A stretch of DNA of 64,000 nt from Burkholderia sp. Ax-1724 (GTDB lineage: Bacteria > Pseudomonadota > Gammaproteobacteria > Burkholderiales > Burkholderiaceae): NCBI RefSeq assembly GCF_011752995.1, contig NZ_VWWL01000001.1:310001-374000 (forward strand), written 5' to 3'. The notes below the pieces were generated by a model that saw only the letters and a program-made list of their open reading frames with translations, had not been told where the DNA came from and did no database searches. The position numbers and the translations under genes are program-made. Positions 19,628 to 26,959 of this stretch are shown piece after piece (within the stretch, counting starts at the first letter, position 1; every line of letters begins with the position of its first letter).

Positions 19628-20779
19628 ATGCCACAAAAAAAGCTCAGGCTCGGCATGGTCGGCGGCGGGCAGGGCGCGTTCATCGGCGCGGTGCACCGGA
19701 TCGCCGCGCGGCTCGACGATCGCTTCGAACTCGTTGCGGGCGCGTTGTCGTCCGATCCCGAGCGCGCGCGGACGAGCGCGCTCGAAGCCGGCATCGCGCG
19801 CAGCTATGCGGACTGGCGCGAGATGGCGCGCGCCGAAGCCGCGCGCGATGACGGCATTGACGCGGTGGCGATCGTCACGCCGAATCATCTACATGCGCCA
19901 GTCGCGACGGCGTTTCTCGAAGCGGGCATCCACGTGATATGCGACAAGCCGCTCGCGGTGTCGCTCGCCGAAGGCGAGGCCCTCGCGCAACTCGCGCGCG
20001 CGAGGCAGCGGCTGTTCGCGCTCACGCATACGTATTCGGGCTATCCGCTCGTGCGCCATGCGCGCGAACTGGTCGAGCGCGGCGAGTTGGGCGAGATACG
20101 CGTCGTGCAGGTCGAATACGCACAGGACTGGCTCGCCGAACCGATCGAGGCGACCGGCGCGAACAGGCAGGCCGGCTGGCGCACGGACCCGGCGCTCGCG
20201 GGACCGGCGGGCTGTCTCGGCGACATCGGCACGCACGCGTATCACCTCGCCGTCTTCGTCACGGGGATGCTGCCGCGCGAACTTTCCGCCGAGCTGCATA
20301 CCTTCGTGCCGGGTCGCCGTGTCGACGATCATGTGCAGGCGCTGCTGCGCTACGCGAACGGCGCGCGCGGCATGCTGTGGGCGAGCCAGGTGGCGAGCGG
20401 CGCGGAGAACGCGTTGCGGTTGCGTGTCTATGGCACGAAGGCGGGTCTTGCGTTCGATCAGGAGCAGCCTAACGAATTGTGGTTCACGCCGCTCGGCGGC
20501 ACGGCCGAGCGACTGACGCGCGGGCGCGTGAACAGCGCGGTGGCCGCGCATGCGACGCGCGTGCCGCAGGGGCATCCGGAAGGGTATCTCGAAGCGTTTG
20601 CGCAGTTGTACAAGGACGCGGCCTTGCAGATCGACGCGTTGAACGAGGGCCGCGAGCCGCCGCCCGAAAGCCGGCTGCTGACGACGGTCGACGATGGCGT
20701 GGCCGGTTTGCGCTTTATCGAGGCCGTGCTCGCGAGCAGCGCGGCGGATGGGCAGTGGCAGGAGATCGCGGCGGGGTGA
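19628..20779 (+). CDS. Gfo/Idh/MocA family NAD(P)-dependent oxidoreductase
   Basis: 383 residues from [20 protein letters not shown], preceded by GGAGAGG; the long upstream in-frame extension is low complexity. The Rossmann glycine motif [12 protein letters not shown] (about residues 9-20) and the family EKP-like motif in variant form [16 protein letters not shown] (about residues 105-120) are present, with the lysine retained. GGWR-type segment [26 protein letters not shown] contains the catalytic-region aspartate and histidine. Probably oxidises a hydroxyl of the imported sugar or inositol. Last gene of the operon. Confidence 0.9.
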   Translation: MPQKKLRLGMVGGGQGAFIGAVHRIAARLDDRFELVAGALSSDPERARTSALEAGIARSYADWREMARAEAARDDGIDAVAIVTPNHLHAPVATAFLEAGIHVICDKPLAVSLAEGEALAQLARARQRLFALTHTYSGYPLVRHARELVERGELGEIRVVQVEYAQDWLAEPIEATGANRQAGWRTDPALAGPAGCLGDIGTHAYHLAVFVTGMLPRELSAELHTFVPGRRVDDHVQALLRYANGARGMLWASQVASGAENALRLRVYGTKAGLAFDQEQPNELWFTPLGGTAERLTRGRVNSAVAAHATRVPQGHPEGYLEAFAQLYKDAALQIDALNEGREPPPESRLLTTVDDGVAGLRFIEAVLASSAADGQWQEIAAG

Positions 20780-20944
20780 GTGGGGTGGTGGTTGGGGGCG
20801 AGTGGGGTGGGTTGGCTTGCCTTGCCTCGTCGCTGGCGATGGCGCTGGCATTGGGCCGCAAGGCCGCGATGTGGCGCGATGCTTTGTGATGTCGCGTGAT
20901 GTCGCCAATGCGTTGCGCGGCGCCTGCGTGACACCGCTGCCGCG

Positions 20945-21205
20945 TTACTCGCCCTTGCTCTTTTTGATCTGCGCTTCGAACGCGACGTCGAGCTTGCTGG
21001 CCTTGCGCGGTTTCTGCGGACCGAACGCGTCGACGAATTTGACGAAGTCGTCGAGCGCGAGCGGCTCGGAGACCTTTTTATCGACGCCGCTCGCTTTATC
21101 GACCAGATAGAACAGGCCGCCAGACAGGCTGATCGCGGCAAAGCGGGGATTGCCGCTGCGCGTTTTCAGCCGCTCGACGGCATGGATGGCTCGGGTGGTG
21201 CGCAT
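20945..21205 (-). CDS. Conserved small protein of unknown function
   Basis: 86 residues, MRTTRAIHAVERLKTRSG at the start and a Lys-rich end (KKSKGE). A central SLSGGLFYLVDKASGVDKKVSEPLALDDFVKFVDAFG has real-protein composition, with no signal peptide or membrane segment. It resembles short hypothetical proteins seen in Burkholderiales, but no function is known to me. It is convergent with the dehydrogenase gene and separates the sugar operon from the toxin-like array. Confidence 0.65.
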   Translation of the reverse strand: MRTTRAIHAVERLKTRSGNPRFAAISLSGGLFYLVDKASGVDKKVSEPLALDDFVKFVDAFGPQKPRKASKLDVAFEAQIKKSKGE

Positions 21206-21316
21206 GATGGACTGCTGAGTGGGAAAAGACTGCTACTTTAACAATTTCGCGGACCTTCCGCGTTTGTGCGCGTTTGTGCGGATAGGGCGCTGGGTGGCTG
21301 CGTGAAGGTGACGATG

Positions 21317-21682
21317 TCAATCTAACGATTCCGAAGAGGTCTCAATTTCAAGCGAGTCAAACTCGACGATAAGCTCCGCCACGCATGTCGAGAAAAGTTG
21401 CGCGAGTTTGCCGGGTTGGTTATCGGTCTATCGTTCGGCTGTGGCTAACCTTCGTTGTGCTTTCTCGTAACGCTCTGTTCCCTCTTCCAGCATGTCGATT
21501 GCGTAAACGATGTTTTGAAGACCGAGATTCTCGACAATGCACCGACTCATTCCGACGAATGAAAGCGACGCACGCCGATTCTGCAAATACAGGCTCAGTG
21601 TGAGCGTTTCGCGCTCCGTCGACACATGGAGGGTGTCCATATACCAGTCGTGGAAGTGATTGAAGGCGTTCAGCTTGTCCAT
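21317..21682 (-). pseudogene. Immunity-like gene broken by an internal TAG
   Basis: An 84-codon open frame (MDKLNAFNHFHDWYMDT to RLATAER) stops at TAG 21430-21428. The same frame then continues for 36 sense codons with protein-like composition (QPGKLAQLFSTCVAELIVEF, DSLEI) to a TGA at 21319-21317. The full frame would be about 121 codons with one nonsense codon. It starts 6 nt after a toxin-tail relic, the arrangement of an immunity gene. It is not similar to the other two immunity-like proteins. A truncated 84-residue product is possible. Confidence 0.7.
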
Positions 21683-21688
21683 GCGTTG

Positions 21689-21834
21689 TCACCACGGAAG
21701 GATCGGTACAGGGTTGCCGAGGTCTCGGACCTTGCCGTCCCGGCATGGCGATGGTTCCATCGGGCAGCACGTCGCAGAGGCGGACAGGTGACCCCATCAT
21801 CATGGGCCATGACGCGCGGTGCGTGAGCGGCAGG
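21689..21834 (-). pseudogene. Frameshifted relic of a toxin C-terminal region
   Basis: Directly after the stop of the 91-residue immunity-like gene, one frame reads MGSPVRLCDVLPDGTIAMP and a second, one base off, reads RDGKVRDLGNPVPILPW then TGA (21691-21689). The first half matches GDVRPDGTIAVP (residues 158-169) of the intact toxin-like protein, and DNA identity is obvious around CGATGGAACCATCGCC. A one-base indel near 21738-21745 would join the halves. The C-terminal end differs from that of the intact gene, so this may be a different tip domain. Confidence 0.65.
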
Positions 21835-22110
21835 TTATGTCTGTAACGGCTTGTCGATGGGCTCTTGCGTAACCGGGATGTACTGCCTGATGTCGGGTTG
21901 CCCGAGAGCAATCAGGTTGAGCATGGCGACGCCAAGCCGGCGAGCAAATTCATCATCGAGCCGGTAATCGAAACTGTCCAGAAGGATGGGCATTTCGAGT
22001 TGACCGGCAGTTACCGTGGCGATCCTGGTTTGATCGACGGCATGAACGATGAATCTTTGTTGATCTTCGGCGCAAGTCAATATCACTGAATATGGCGTGT
22101 GGCTGGCCAT
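21835..22110 (-). CDS. Immunity-like protein 2 of the toxin array
   Basis: 91 residues from MASHTPYSVILTCAEDQQ. AGGGG lies about 7 nt upstream, and the ATG overlaps the TGA of a toxin-tail relic (TGATG). It is acidic with no membrane segment. It aligns end to end with the 105-residue protein upstream: SVILTCAEDQQRFIV with SIIFYDEDAQQLMIC, then DDEFARRLGVAML with TDEDARKLGGLAI, and a common ending near TxEP. It is therefore a diverged paralogue. Function as an immunity protein is inferred from position and duplication only. Confidence 0.7.
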   Translation of the reverse strand: MASHTPYSVILTCAEDQQRFIVHAVDQTRIATVTAGQLEMPILLDSFDYRLDDEFARRLGVAMLNLIALGQPDIRQYIPVTQEPIDKPLQT

Positions 22111-22239
22111 CAATATCCCCTGCATTGTTGGTAACGATCAAACGCATTCTGCTCGCACAGAACCTGGCCGCGAGCGTTGCCTATGGCACGGCGCAACGCG
22201 GGAACGATGATGGCATTTCTGAGCATTCCCCTTGGACGC
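22110..22239 (-). pseudogene. Relic of the toxin-like gene's last 40 codons
   Basis: Between the stop of immunity-like gene 1 and the start of immunity-like gene 2, one frame ends LCEQNAFDRYQQCRGY then TGA. The intact toxin-like protein ends LCSQRPFVNYQTCRGY. The match covers the last sixteen residues including the stop position, and weaker similarity extends about ten residues further. No start codon with a plausible gene precedes it. The best reading is a deleted second copy of the toxin, of which only the 3' end survives beside its immunity gene. Confidence 0.8.
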
Positions 22240-22557
22240 TTACTCCCCGGTCCTGGTTGCTAAGCCATCGTTTTTCCAGTTGACGGGCTCTGCTGTCGTT
22301 ATCTGCAAACGCTCACGCAATTCCGGGTGGACGCCAGCCTGTACGAGTATCGCCAGGCCGCCGAGCTTACGCGCGTCTTCGTCGGTGAGTGGGCGCATGC
22401 TGTGATCGGCTTCGTCGGGAGGAACTCGCATCCCGCCTGTGCGTGCCAGTGCGTTATCAATGACACCTTGCACTTCCCGCCGGAACACGTTGCATATCAT
22501 GAGTTGCTGCGCGTCTTCGTCATAAAAAATGATGCTGGCGCGTGGTGGTTTTTTCAT
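22240..22557 (-). CDS. Immunity-like protein 1 of the toxin array
   Basis: 105 residues from MKKPPRASIIFYDEDAQQ. The start lies one base after the toxin-like gene's TAA, so the two are translationally coupled; in-frame ATGs upstream lie inside the toxin-like gene. Mixed alpha/beta composition, mildly acidic, no signal or membrane segment. It is a paralogue of the 91-residue protein downstream. I do not recognise a named family. The coupling, size and duplication fit a cognate immunity protein. Confidence 0.75.
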   Translation of the reverse strand: MKKPPRASIIFYDEDAQQLMICNVFRREVQGVIDNALARTGGMRVPPDEADHSMRPLTDEDARKLGGLAILVQAGVHPELRERLQITTAEPVNWKNDGLATRTGE

Positions 22558-22558
22558 G

Positions 22559-23305
22559 TTAATAGCCTCTGCAAGTTTGATAGTTGACGAAAGGTCGCTG
22601 AGAGCAAAGGGCATAGGTTCGGTTGTCCCGGTACATGGCGCGAGCAAAAGAGCATTCTTCCATTTCGGTTTCGTATATCACGTGACACTCTTCTTCGTCG
22701 GCCTCACTGACGCCACGCGCAGCTAACTCCTGTAGATCGCCGAGCGAAGCATCCTCTTTGTATTCGAACGGCTGCGCATTGCCGAGTGGCGTCGATACCG
22801 GTACGGCGATGGTTCCATCGGGCCGTACGTCGCCGGGGCGGGAAAACCAGATCGCGAGGTCATCATCGGATGCTAGCCGTGGCAATCGCGGGCGCTCGAA
22901 TGAACGAGCGGTACGCGCCAGGCGTTGCTCGGGCCGGAATAGTTGCGACGGCGAGAAGGTTTCATGGTATGGCCGGGGCGGCTGTTCGATACGCACACTG
23001 CGTCCACCCGAGGCATGCGGCTTCGCCGCGACGGCAATCACATCGCCGCGCTCGACGGCGGTCCGCAGCATCCGGGCGAGTTGAGCCGGTGCAGCACCGC
23101 TCACGTATGCGCAGCCGGGCGCTTTGCGCATGAACGCGACGAGCCGTGCCAATTGGTGCGTGTCGTGCGTCAGTTCCCCTGAGCTTGCCGAAGTAATGAG
23201 CTGGCGGCCGGCACGTGCCTCATCGCTGAAAGTATTGCCGCGATATTCGTGCCGCGTATAAAGCGTGCAGCTCCGATGAGTTCCAACCTTGAATTCGATC
23301 GCCAT
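22559..23305 (-). CDS. Putative polymorphic toxin-like protein with Cys-rich C-terminus
   Basis: 248 residues, no signal peptide or membrane segment, family not recognised. Residues about 54-93 (ARLVAFMRKAPGCAYVSG to GDVIAV) look like a folded N-terminal domain. A basic/proline-rich linker (about 108-145) follows, then PDGTIAVPV (162-170). The C-terminal tip (about 203-248) has cysteines at 207, 218, 234 and 245. Only the tip and the PDGTIA region recur in the relics downstream, as expected for C-terminal toxin modules. Codon use looks less G+C-biased than in neighbours. A toxin role is inferred from architecture; no nuclease or other catalytic motif is evident. Confidence 0.65.
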   Translation of the reverse strand: MAIEFKVGTHRSCTLYTRHEYRGNTFSDEARAGRQLITSASSGELTHDTHQLARLVAFMRKAPGCAYVSGAAPAQLARMLRTAVERGDVIAVAAKPHASGGRSVRIEQPPRPYHETFSPSQLFRPEQRLARTARSFERPRLPRLASDDDLAIWFSRPGDVRPDGTIAVPVSTPLGNAQPFEYKEDASLGDLQELAARGVSEADEEECHVIYETEMEECSFARAMYRDNRTYALCSQRPFVNYQTCRGY

Positions 23306-23607
23306 CCGCCGTCCATACCCAAGTCAGATCAGCGGGAGAACCTATCATGGCGTCGAATCACGTATGACAAAAGAATGAATCCCTGAAACCACTGCGCACC
23401 CCGCAATACTGGCTGGCAGCCGCAGGAACACGCTATGCCGCGAGTGAGAGCATCTCGCAACATCGTGGACAACTGTCAACGAAAGCAGACCGAGATCAGC
23501 CCGCCGCGCTCGACCGGAAGGTTCGAATCGCCGACAATCGGCGGCATTGCCGGCGACCGAGGCCCGAGACGCCCGAGGTCGCGGCGCACCATGGAGCGAA
23601 ACCGGCG
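23306..23607. other. Gene-free spacer upstream of the toxin-like array
   Basis: About 300 nt between two divergently transcribed genes. It should contain the promoters of the toxin-like gene and the methyltransferase. No repeat, integrase site or tRNA fragment was seen. Confidence 0.5.
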
Positions 23608-24291
23608 ATGAACCTCGACCCTCTCAGCGACGACAAGATCATCGCTTCCTGGCAGCGCAACGCGTCGCCGTGGATGAATGCGGTGCGCGCGGGCGAAATC
23701 GAAAGCCGGCGCCTTGTCACCGATCAGGCCGTGCTCGATGCCGTATTGGCGTGCGAACCGGCCACCGTCCTCGATCTGGGCTGCGGCGAAGGCTGGCTCG
23801 CGCTTACGCTGCAACGCCGCGGAATCGGCGTGACGGCGGTGGATGCGATCGCCGGACTGGTGCATGCCGCGACCGCCGCCGGCGTGCTCGACGGCAGAAT
23901 CCTGTCGTACGAAGAGATCGCGGCGGGCCGGCTCGCCATGCGTGCCGACGTCGTGGTCTGCAATTTTTCGCTGCTCGGCAAGGAATCGGTCGACGGGCTG
24001 CTGCGCGCCGTGCCGATGCTGCTCGCTCCCGGCGCAAGCCTGATCGTGCAGACGCTGCATCCGCTCGTCGCATGCGGCGACTTGCCGTACGTCGACGGCT
24101 GGCGGCCGGGTTCGTGGGCGGGGTTCGGCGACGCATTCACCGACGCGCCGCCGTGGTATTTCCGGACCTTGCAGACGTGGCTCGAACTGATGGCGGCGAG
24201 CGGGCTGTTGCTGCGGGAGATGCGGGAGCCGGTGCATCCGCGCACCGGCAAGCCGGCCTCGGTGATTTTTCGCGCTCAGGTGCGGGAATAG
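23608..24291 (+). CDS. Class I SAM-dependent methyltransferase
   Basis: 227 residues. VLDLGCGEGWLALTLQRRG (about residues 53-71) is a clear SAM-binding motif I; VTAVDAIAGLVHAA is motif II, and VVVCNFSLLG with LLAPGASLIVQTLHP are post-motif strands. It resembles the Methyltransf_11/25 group with a short N-terminal helix (WQRNASPWMNAVRAG). The substrate is unknown; the neighbouring genes give no clue. It is divergent from the toxin-like array and convergent with the binding-protein gene. Confidence 0.85.
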   Translation: MNLDPLSDDKIIASWQRNASPWMNAVRAGEIESRRLVTDQAVLDAVLACEPATVLDLGCGEGWLALTLQRRGIGVTAVDAIAGLVHAATAAGVLDGRILSYEEIAAGRLAMRADVVVCNFSLLGKESVDGLLRAVPMLLAPGASLIVQTLHPLVACGDLPYVDGWRPGSWAGFGDAFTDAPPWYFRTLQTWLELMAASGLLLREMREPVHPRTGKPASVIFRAQVRE

Positions 24292-24492
24292 CTGGCGAGT
24301 GCCGGGCGTAGGGTAGGGCGCGGCTGCAAGGCGCTCCCGCTTGCGAGCAAGCCCGGGCCGTTCGATGTCTTCACGTTTGACGATGGCGGGAAGCGCACCC
24401 AATAGCACCGAACAGTACCAGGCGGGGCGGCGGCATCCGGACAGACCATAGCCCCCATCAACCGCACACCCCTCAACACATAAGCCGCGCGG

Positions 24493-25665
24493 TCACTGGC
24501 TCAGATAAACGAACTTGCCGTCCCTGATGATGCCCATCACGCTCGCGCGCTGATCGAGCCCGACGTGGTCCTGCGGGCTCGTATTGACGACGCCGTTCGG
24601 CACCACGAGTTCATGCGCGTGTTCGAGTTCCTCGCGCAGCGCGACGCGAAACGCCGGCGTGCCCGGCTGCGCGGTCTTCAACGCGCGCGCGACCGCATCC
24701 TGCAAGCGCGGATACACGCCGGCCGCATCGCCGGCGAACTGCGTCACGCTGCCCGGGCCGTACTTCGCCTCGTACGCGTCGACGAACGCGAGCGCCGCTT
24801 TCTTCGACGGATGATCGGCCGGCAGCGAGCGCGCGACCACGACCGGCTGCGTCGGGAACAGCGTGCCTTCCACGTCCTTGCCGCCGAGCTTGATGAATTC
24901 GGGCGTGGCGATGCCGTGCGTCTGATAGATCGGCCCCTTGTAGCCGCGCTCGATCAGCGTGCGCTGCGGCAGCACGGTCGGCGTGCCCGCGCCGGCGATC
25001 AGGATCGCGTCGGGCTTCGCGGCCATCAGCTTGAGAATCTGGCCGGTCACGCTCGCGTCGGTACGGTTGTAGCGCTCGGTCGCGACCAGTTGAATATGGC
25101 GCAGCGCCGCGAACTTGCTGAACTCGTTGAGCCAGCTTTCGCCGTAGGCATCGGCGAACCCGATGAAGCCGACTGTCTTCACGTTGTGGTTCGACATGTA
25201 GCGCGTCATCACGTCGGCCATCGCGCTGTCGGTCTGCGCCATCTTGTAGGCCCAGACCTTCTTGCCTTCCTGCGGCTCGACCACGCTGGCCGAGCCGATC
25301 AGCGTAATCATGGGCGTCTGGCTTTCGGCGACCGGATCGAGCGCGGCCATCGCGGCCGGCGTGATGTTCGGCCCGACGATCACGTCGACGTGGTCCTCGT
25401 TGATGAGCTTGCGGATGTTGCGCACGGCGACGCCGGGGTCGGAGGCGTCGTCGAGGAAGATGTAGTCGGCTTTCTGGCCGGCGATCGTCTGCGGCCACAT
25501 CAGCATCGCGTCCTTGCTCGTGATGCCGATCACGGCGGCCGGCCCCGTGTTCGACAGGTCGATGCCGACCTTGAGGTCGGCGTGCGCGGCGCTCGCGGCG
25601 AGCAGCGCACCGGCGGCGGCGAGGCCGCGCAACATGTTTCGAAGCGTGTTGTTATGCAACGTCAT
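24493..25665 (-). CDS. Branched-chain amino-acid-type ABC substrate-binding protein (orphan)
   Basis: 390 residues with signal peptide MLRGLAAAGALLAASAAHA/D. A type I periplasmic binding protein of the LivJ-like group: LKVGIDLSNTGPAAVIGI, FLDDASDPGVAVRNIRKLI, DVIVGPNITPAAMAALDP, GFIGFADAYGESWL and DAILIAGAGTPTVLPQ. Ligands in this group range from amino acids to aromatic acids, so none is assigned. No permease or ATPase genes flank it. It lies downstream of cysB on the same strand, but a terminator-like hairpin separates them. Confidence 0.88.
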   Translation of the reverse strand: MTLHNNTLRNMLRGLAAAGALLAASAAHADLKVGIDLSNTGPAAVIGITSKDAMLMWPQTIAGQKADYIFLDDASDPGVAVRNIRKLINEDHVDVIVGPNITPAAMAALDPVAESQTPMITLIGSASVVEPQEGKKVWAYKMAQTDSAMADVMTRYMSNHNVKTVGFIGFADAYGESWLNEFSKFAALRHIQLVATERYNRTDASVTGQILKLMAAKPDAILIAGAGTPTVLPQRTLIERGYKGPIYQTHGIATPEFIKLGGKDVEGTLFPTQPVVVARSLPADHPSKKAALAFVDAYEAKYGPGSVTQFAGDAAGVYPRLQDAVARALKTAQPGTPAFRVALREELEHAHELVVPNGVVNTSPQDHVGLDQRASVMGIIRDGKFVYLSQ

Positions 25666-25734
25666 GAGAAAGGTCTCCGTAGCGGAAAGCGGGATTCAAA
25701 CGGAATCGGGAAGCGGGAATCAGATAGAAGCGGA

Positions 25735-25784
25735 AATTAGAAAGCGGGAACCGGAAAGCAGGGCGCAATCAGCGCGGTTCCCGC
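25735..25784 (-). terminator. Terminator-like hairpin after cysB
   Basis: A 10-bp stem GCGGGAACCG / CGGTTCCCGC (25744-25753 with 25775-25784) with a 21-nt loop, just beyond the cysB stop. On the minus strand it is followed by TTTCTAATTT. It would separate cysB from the binding-protein gene. Confidence 0.6.
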
Positions 25785-25789
25785 CGCCA

Positions 25790-26731
25790 TCAAAGTTCGT
25801 AGGTTTCGTGCTCGCCCTTGAGCGCCTGCTCGATCAGCTTGCGGTTCAGGCTCGGCGACAGCAGTTCGACGAGCGTGTACACGTAGCTGCGCAGATACGC
25901 GCCCTGTTTCAGCGCGACGCGCGTCACGTTGCTGCCGAACAGATGGCCGACCGGCATCGCGCGCAGATGGCGGTCGCGCTCGGCGTTGAACGCGATGTCG
26001 GCCATGATGCCGACGCCGAGCCCGAGTTCGACGTAGGTCTTGATCACGTCGGCGTCGATCGCTTCGAGCACGATGTCGGGATGCAGCCCGCGCAGGCGGA
26101 ACGCCTCGTTGATCTTCGAGCGGCCGGCGAACGCGTTGTCGTAGGTAATCAGCGGGTACTGGGTCAGATCGTCGAGCGAGAGCAGCTTGCGCTCGATCAG
26201 CGGATGGTCCGGCTGCATCACCGCGAGGTGGTGCCACTGGAAGCACGGCAGCGAGACCAGATCCTTGTAGTTGGAGATCGCCTCGGTGGCGATCGCGAGG
26301 TCGGCCTGGTCGTGCAGCACCATCTCGGCGACCTGGGTCGGGCTGCCTTGCAGAATCGAAAGGTGGACCTTCGGGAAGCGCCGCTTGAACTCGGCGATCG
26401 CGCCCGGCAGCGAGTAGCGCGCCTGGGTGTGGGTCGCGGCGATCGTCAGGTTGCCCTGGTCCTGCGCCGCGTAATCTTTGCCGACGCGCTTGAGGCTTTC
26501 CACTTCCTGGAGGATTTTTTCGATCGATTGCAATATGATGCGGCCCGGCTCGGTCAACGAGCGCACGCGTTTGCCGTGGCGCGTGAAGATTTCGACGCCG
26601 AGCTCGTCTTCGAGCTCGATGATCGCCTTCGAGACGCCCGGCTGGCTTGTGAACAGCGCCTTGGCGGCTTCGGTGAGGTTGAAGTTCTGCCGCACTGCCT
26701 CGCGGACGAAGCGGAATTGGTGCAGATTCAT
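25790..26731 (-). CDS. cysB: CysB-type LysR regulator of sulfur assimilation
   Basis: 313 residues, LysR family, CysB/Cbl branch. The winged-helix region MNLHQFRFVREAVRQNFNLT with AAKALFTSQPGVSKAIIELE starts at residue 1. The effector domain has IAATHTQARYSLP, the conserved T-H-T-Q ligand loop of CysB, then VGIMADIAFN. CysB activates sulfate assimilation with O- or N-acetylserine as inducer. It is divergent from the cys operon, the classical position for control of both. Confidence 0.92.
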   Translation of the reverse strand: MNLHQFRFVREAVRQNFNLTEAAKALFTSQPGVSKAIIELEDELGVEIFTRHGKRVRSLTEPGRIILQSIEKILQEVESLKRVGKDYAAQDQGNLTIAATHTQARYSLPGAIAEFKRRFPKVHLSILQGSPTQVAEMVLHDQADLAIATEAISNYKDLVSLPCFQWHHLAVMQPDHPLIERKLLSLDDLTQYPLITYDNAFAGRSKINEAFRLRGLHPDIVLEAIDADVIKTYVELGLGVGIMADIAFNAERDRHLRAMPVGHLFGSNVTRVALKQGAYLRSYVYTLVELLSPSLNRKLIEQALKGEHETYEL

Positions 26732-26959
26732 ATATAACCTCTGCGCATATAAAAAGAATTTTTTAGTCGTTTGAAATATAAGGCGAGTTTATTACGATCT
26801 GTCCAACTTTTTCAATATGGATATCTGTATTTGTCATAAGCAAATAAGCGATGGGTCTAAACCCTTGCTTGCGGCAGTTGACAAACACCGGTATTCGAGC
26901 CACGGCGGAAACCGGACCGCCGTGTGTCACGCAAAGTTTCGAAAAATTGGGGTCCCCGA
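26732..26959. promoter_or_regulatory. Divergent cysB-cysI control region
   Basis: A markedly A+T-rich 228-bp spacer within very G+C-rich surroundings, with runs such as AAAAAGAATTTTTTAG (about 26751-26766) and the near-repeat CATAAGCAAATAAGCG (26835-26850). CysB-activated promoters have degenerate A+T-rich sites of this kind. A TTGACA at 26878-26883 has no good -10 at normal spacing, so no start site is claimed. Confidence 0.55.

Noticed and set aside
26878..26906. TTGACA as the -35 of the cysI promoter
   Set aside because: The sequence 17 nt downstream (CACGGC) is not a -10 element; a CysB-activated start could be elsewhere in the spacer.
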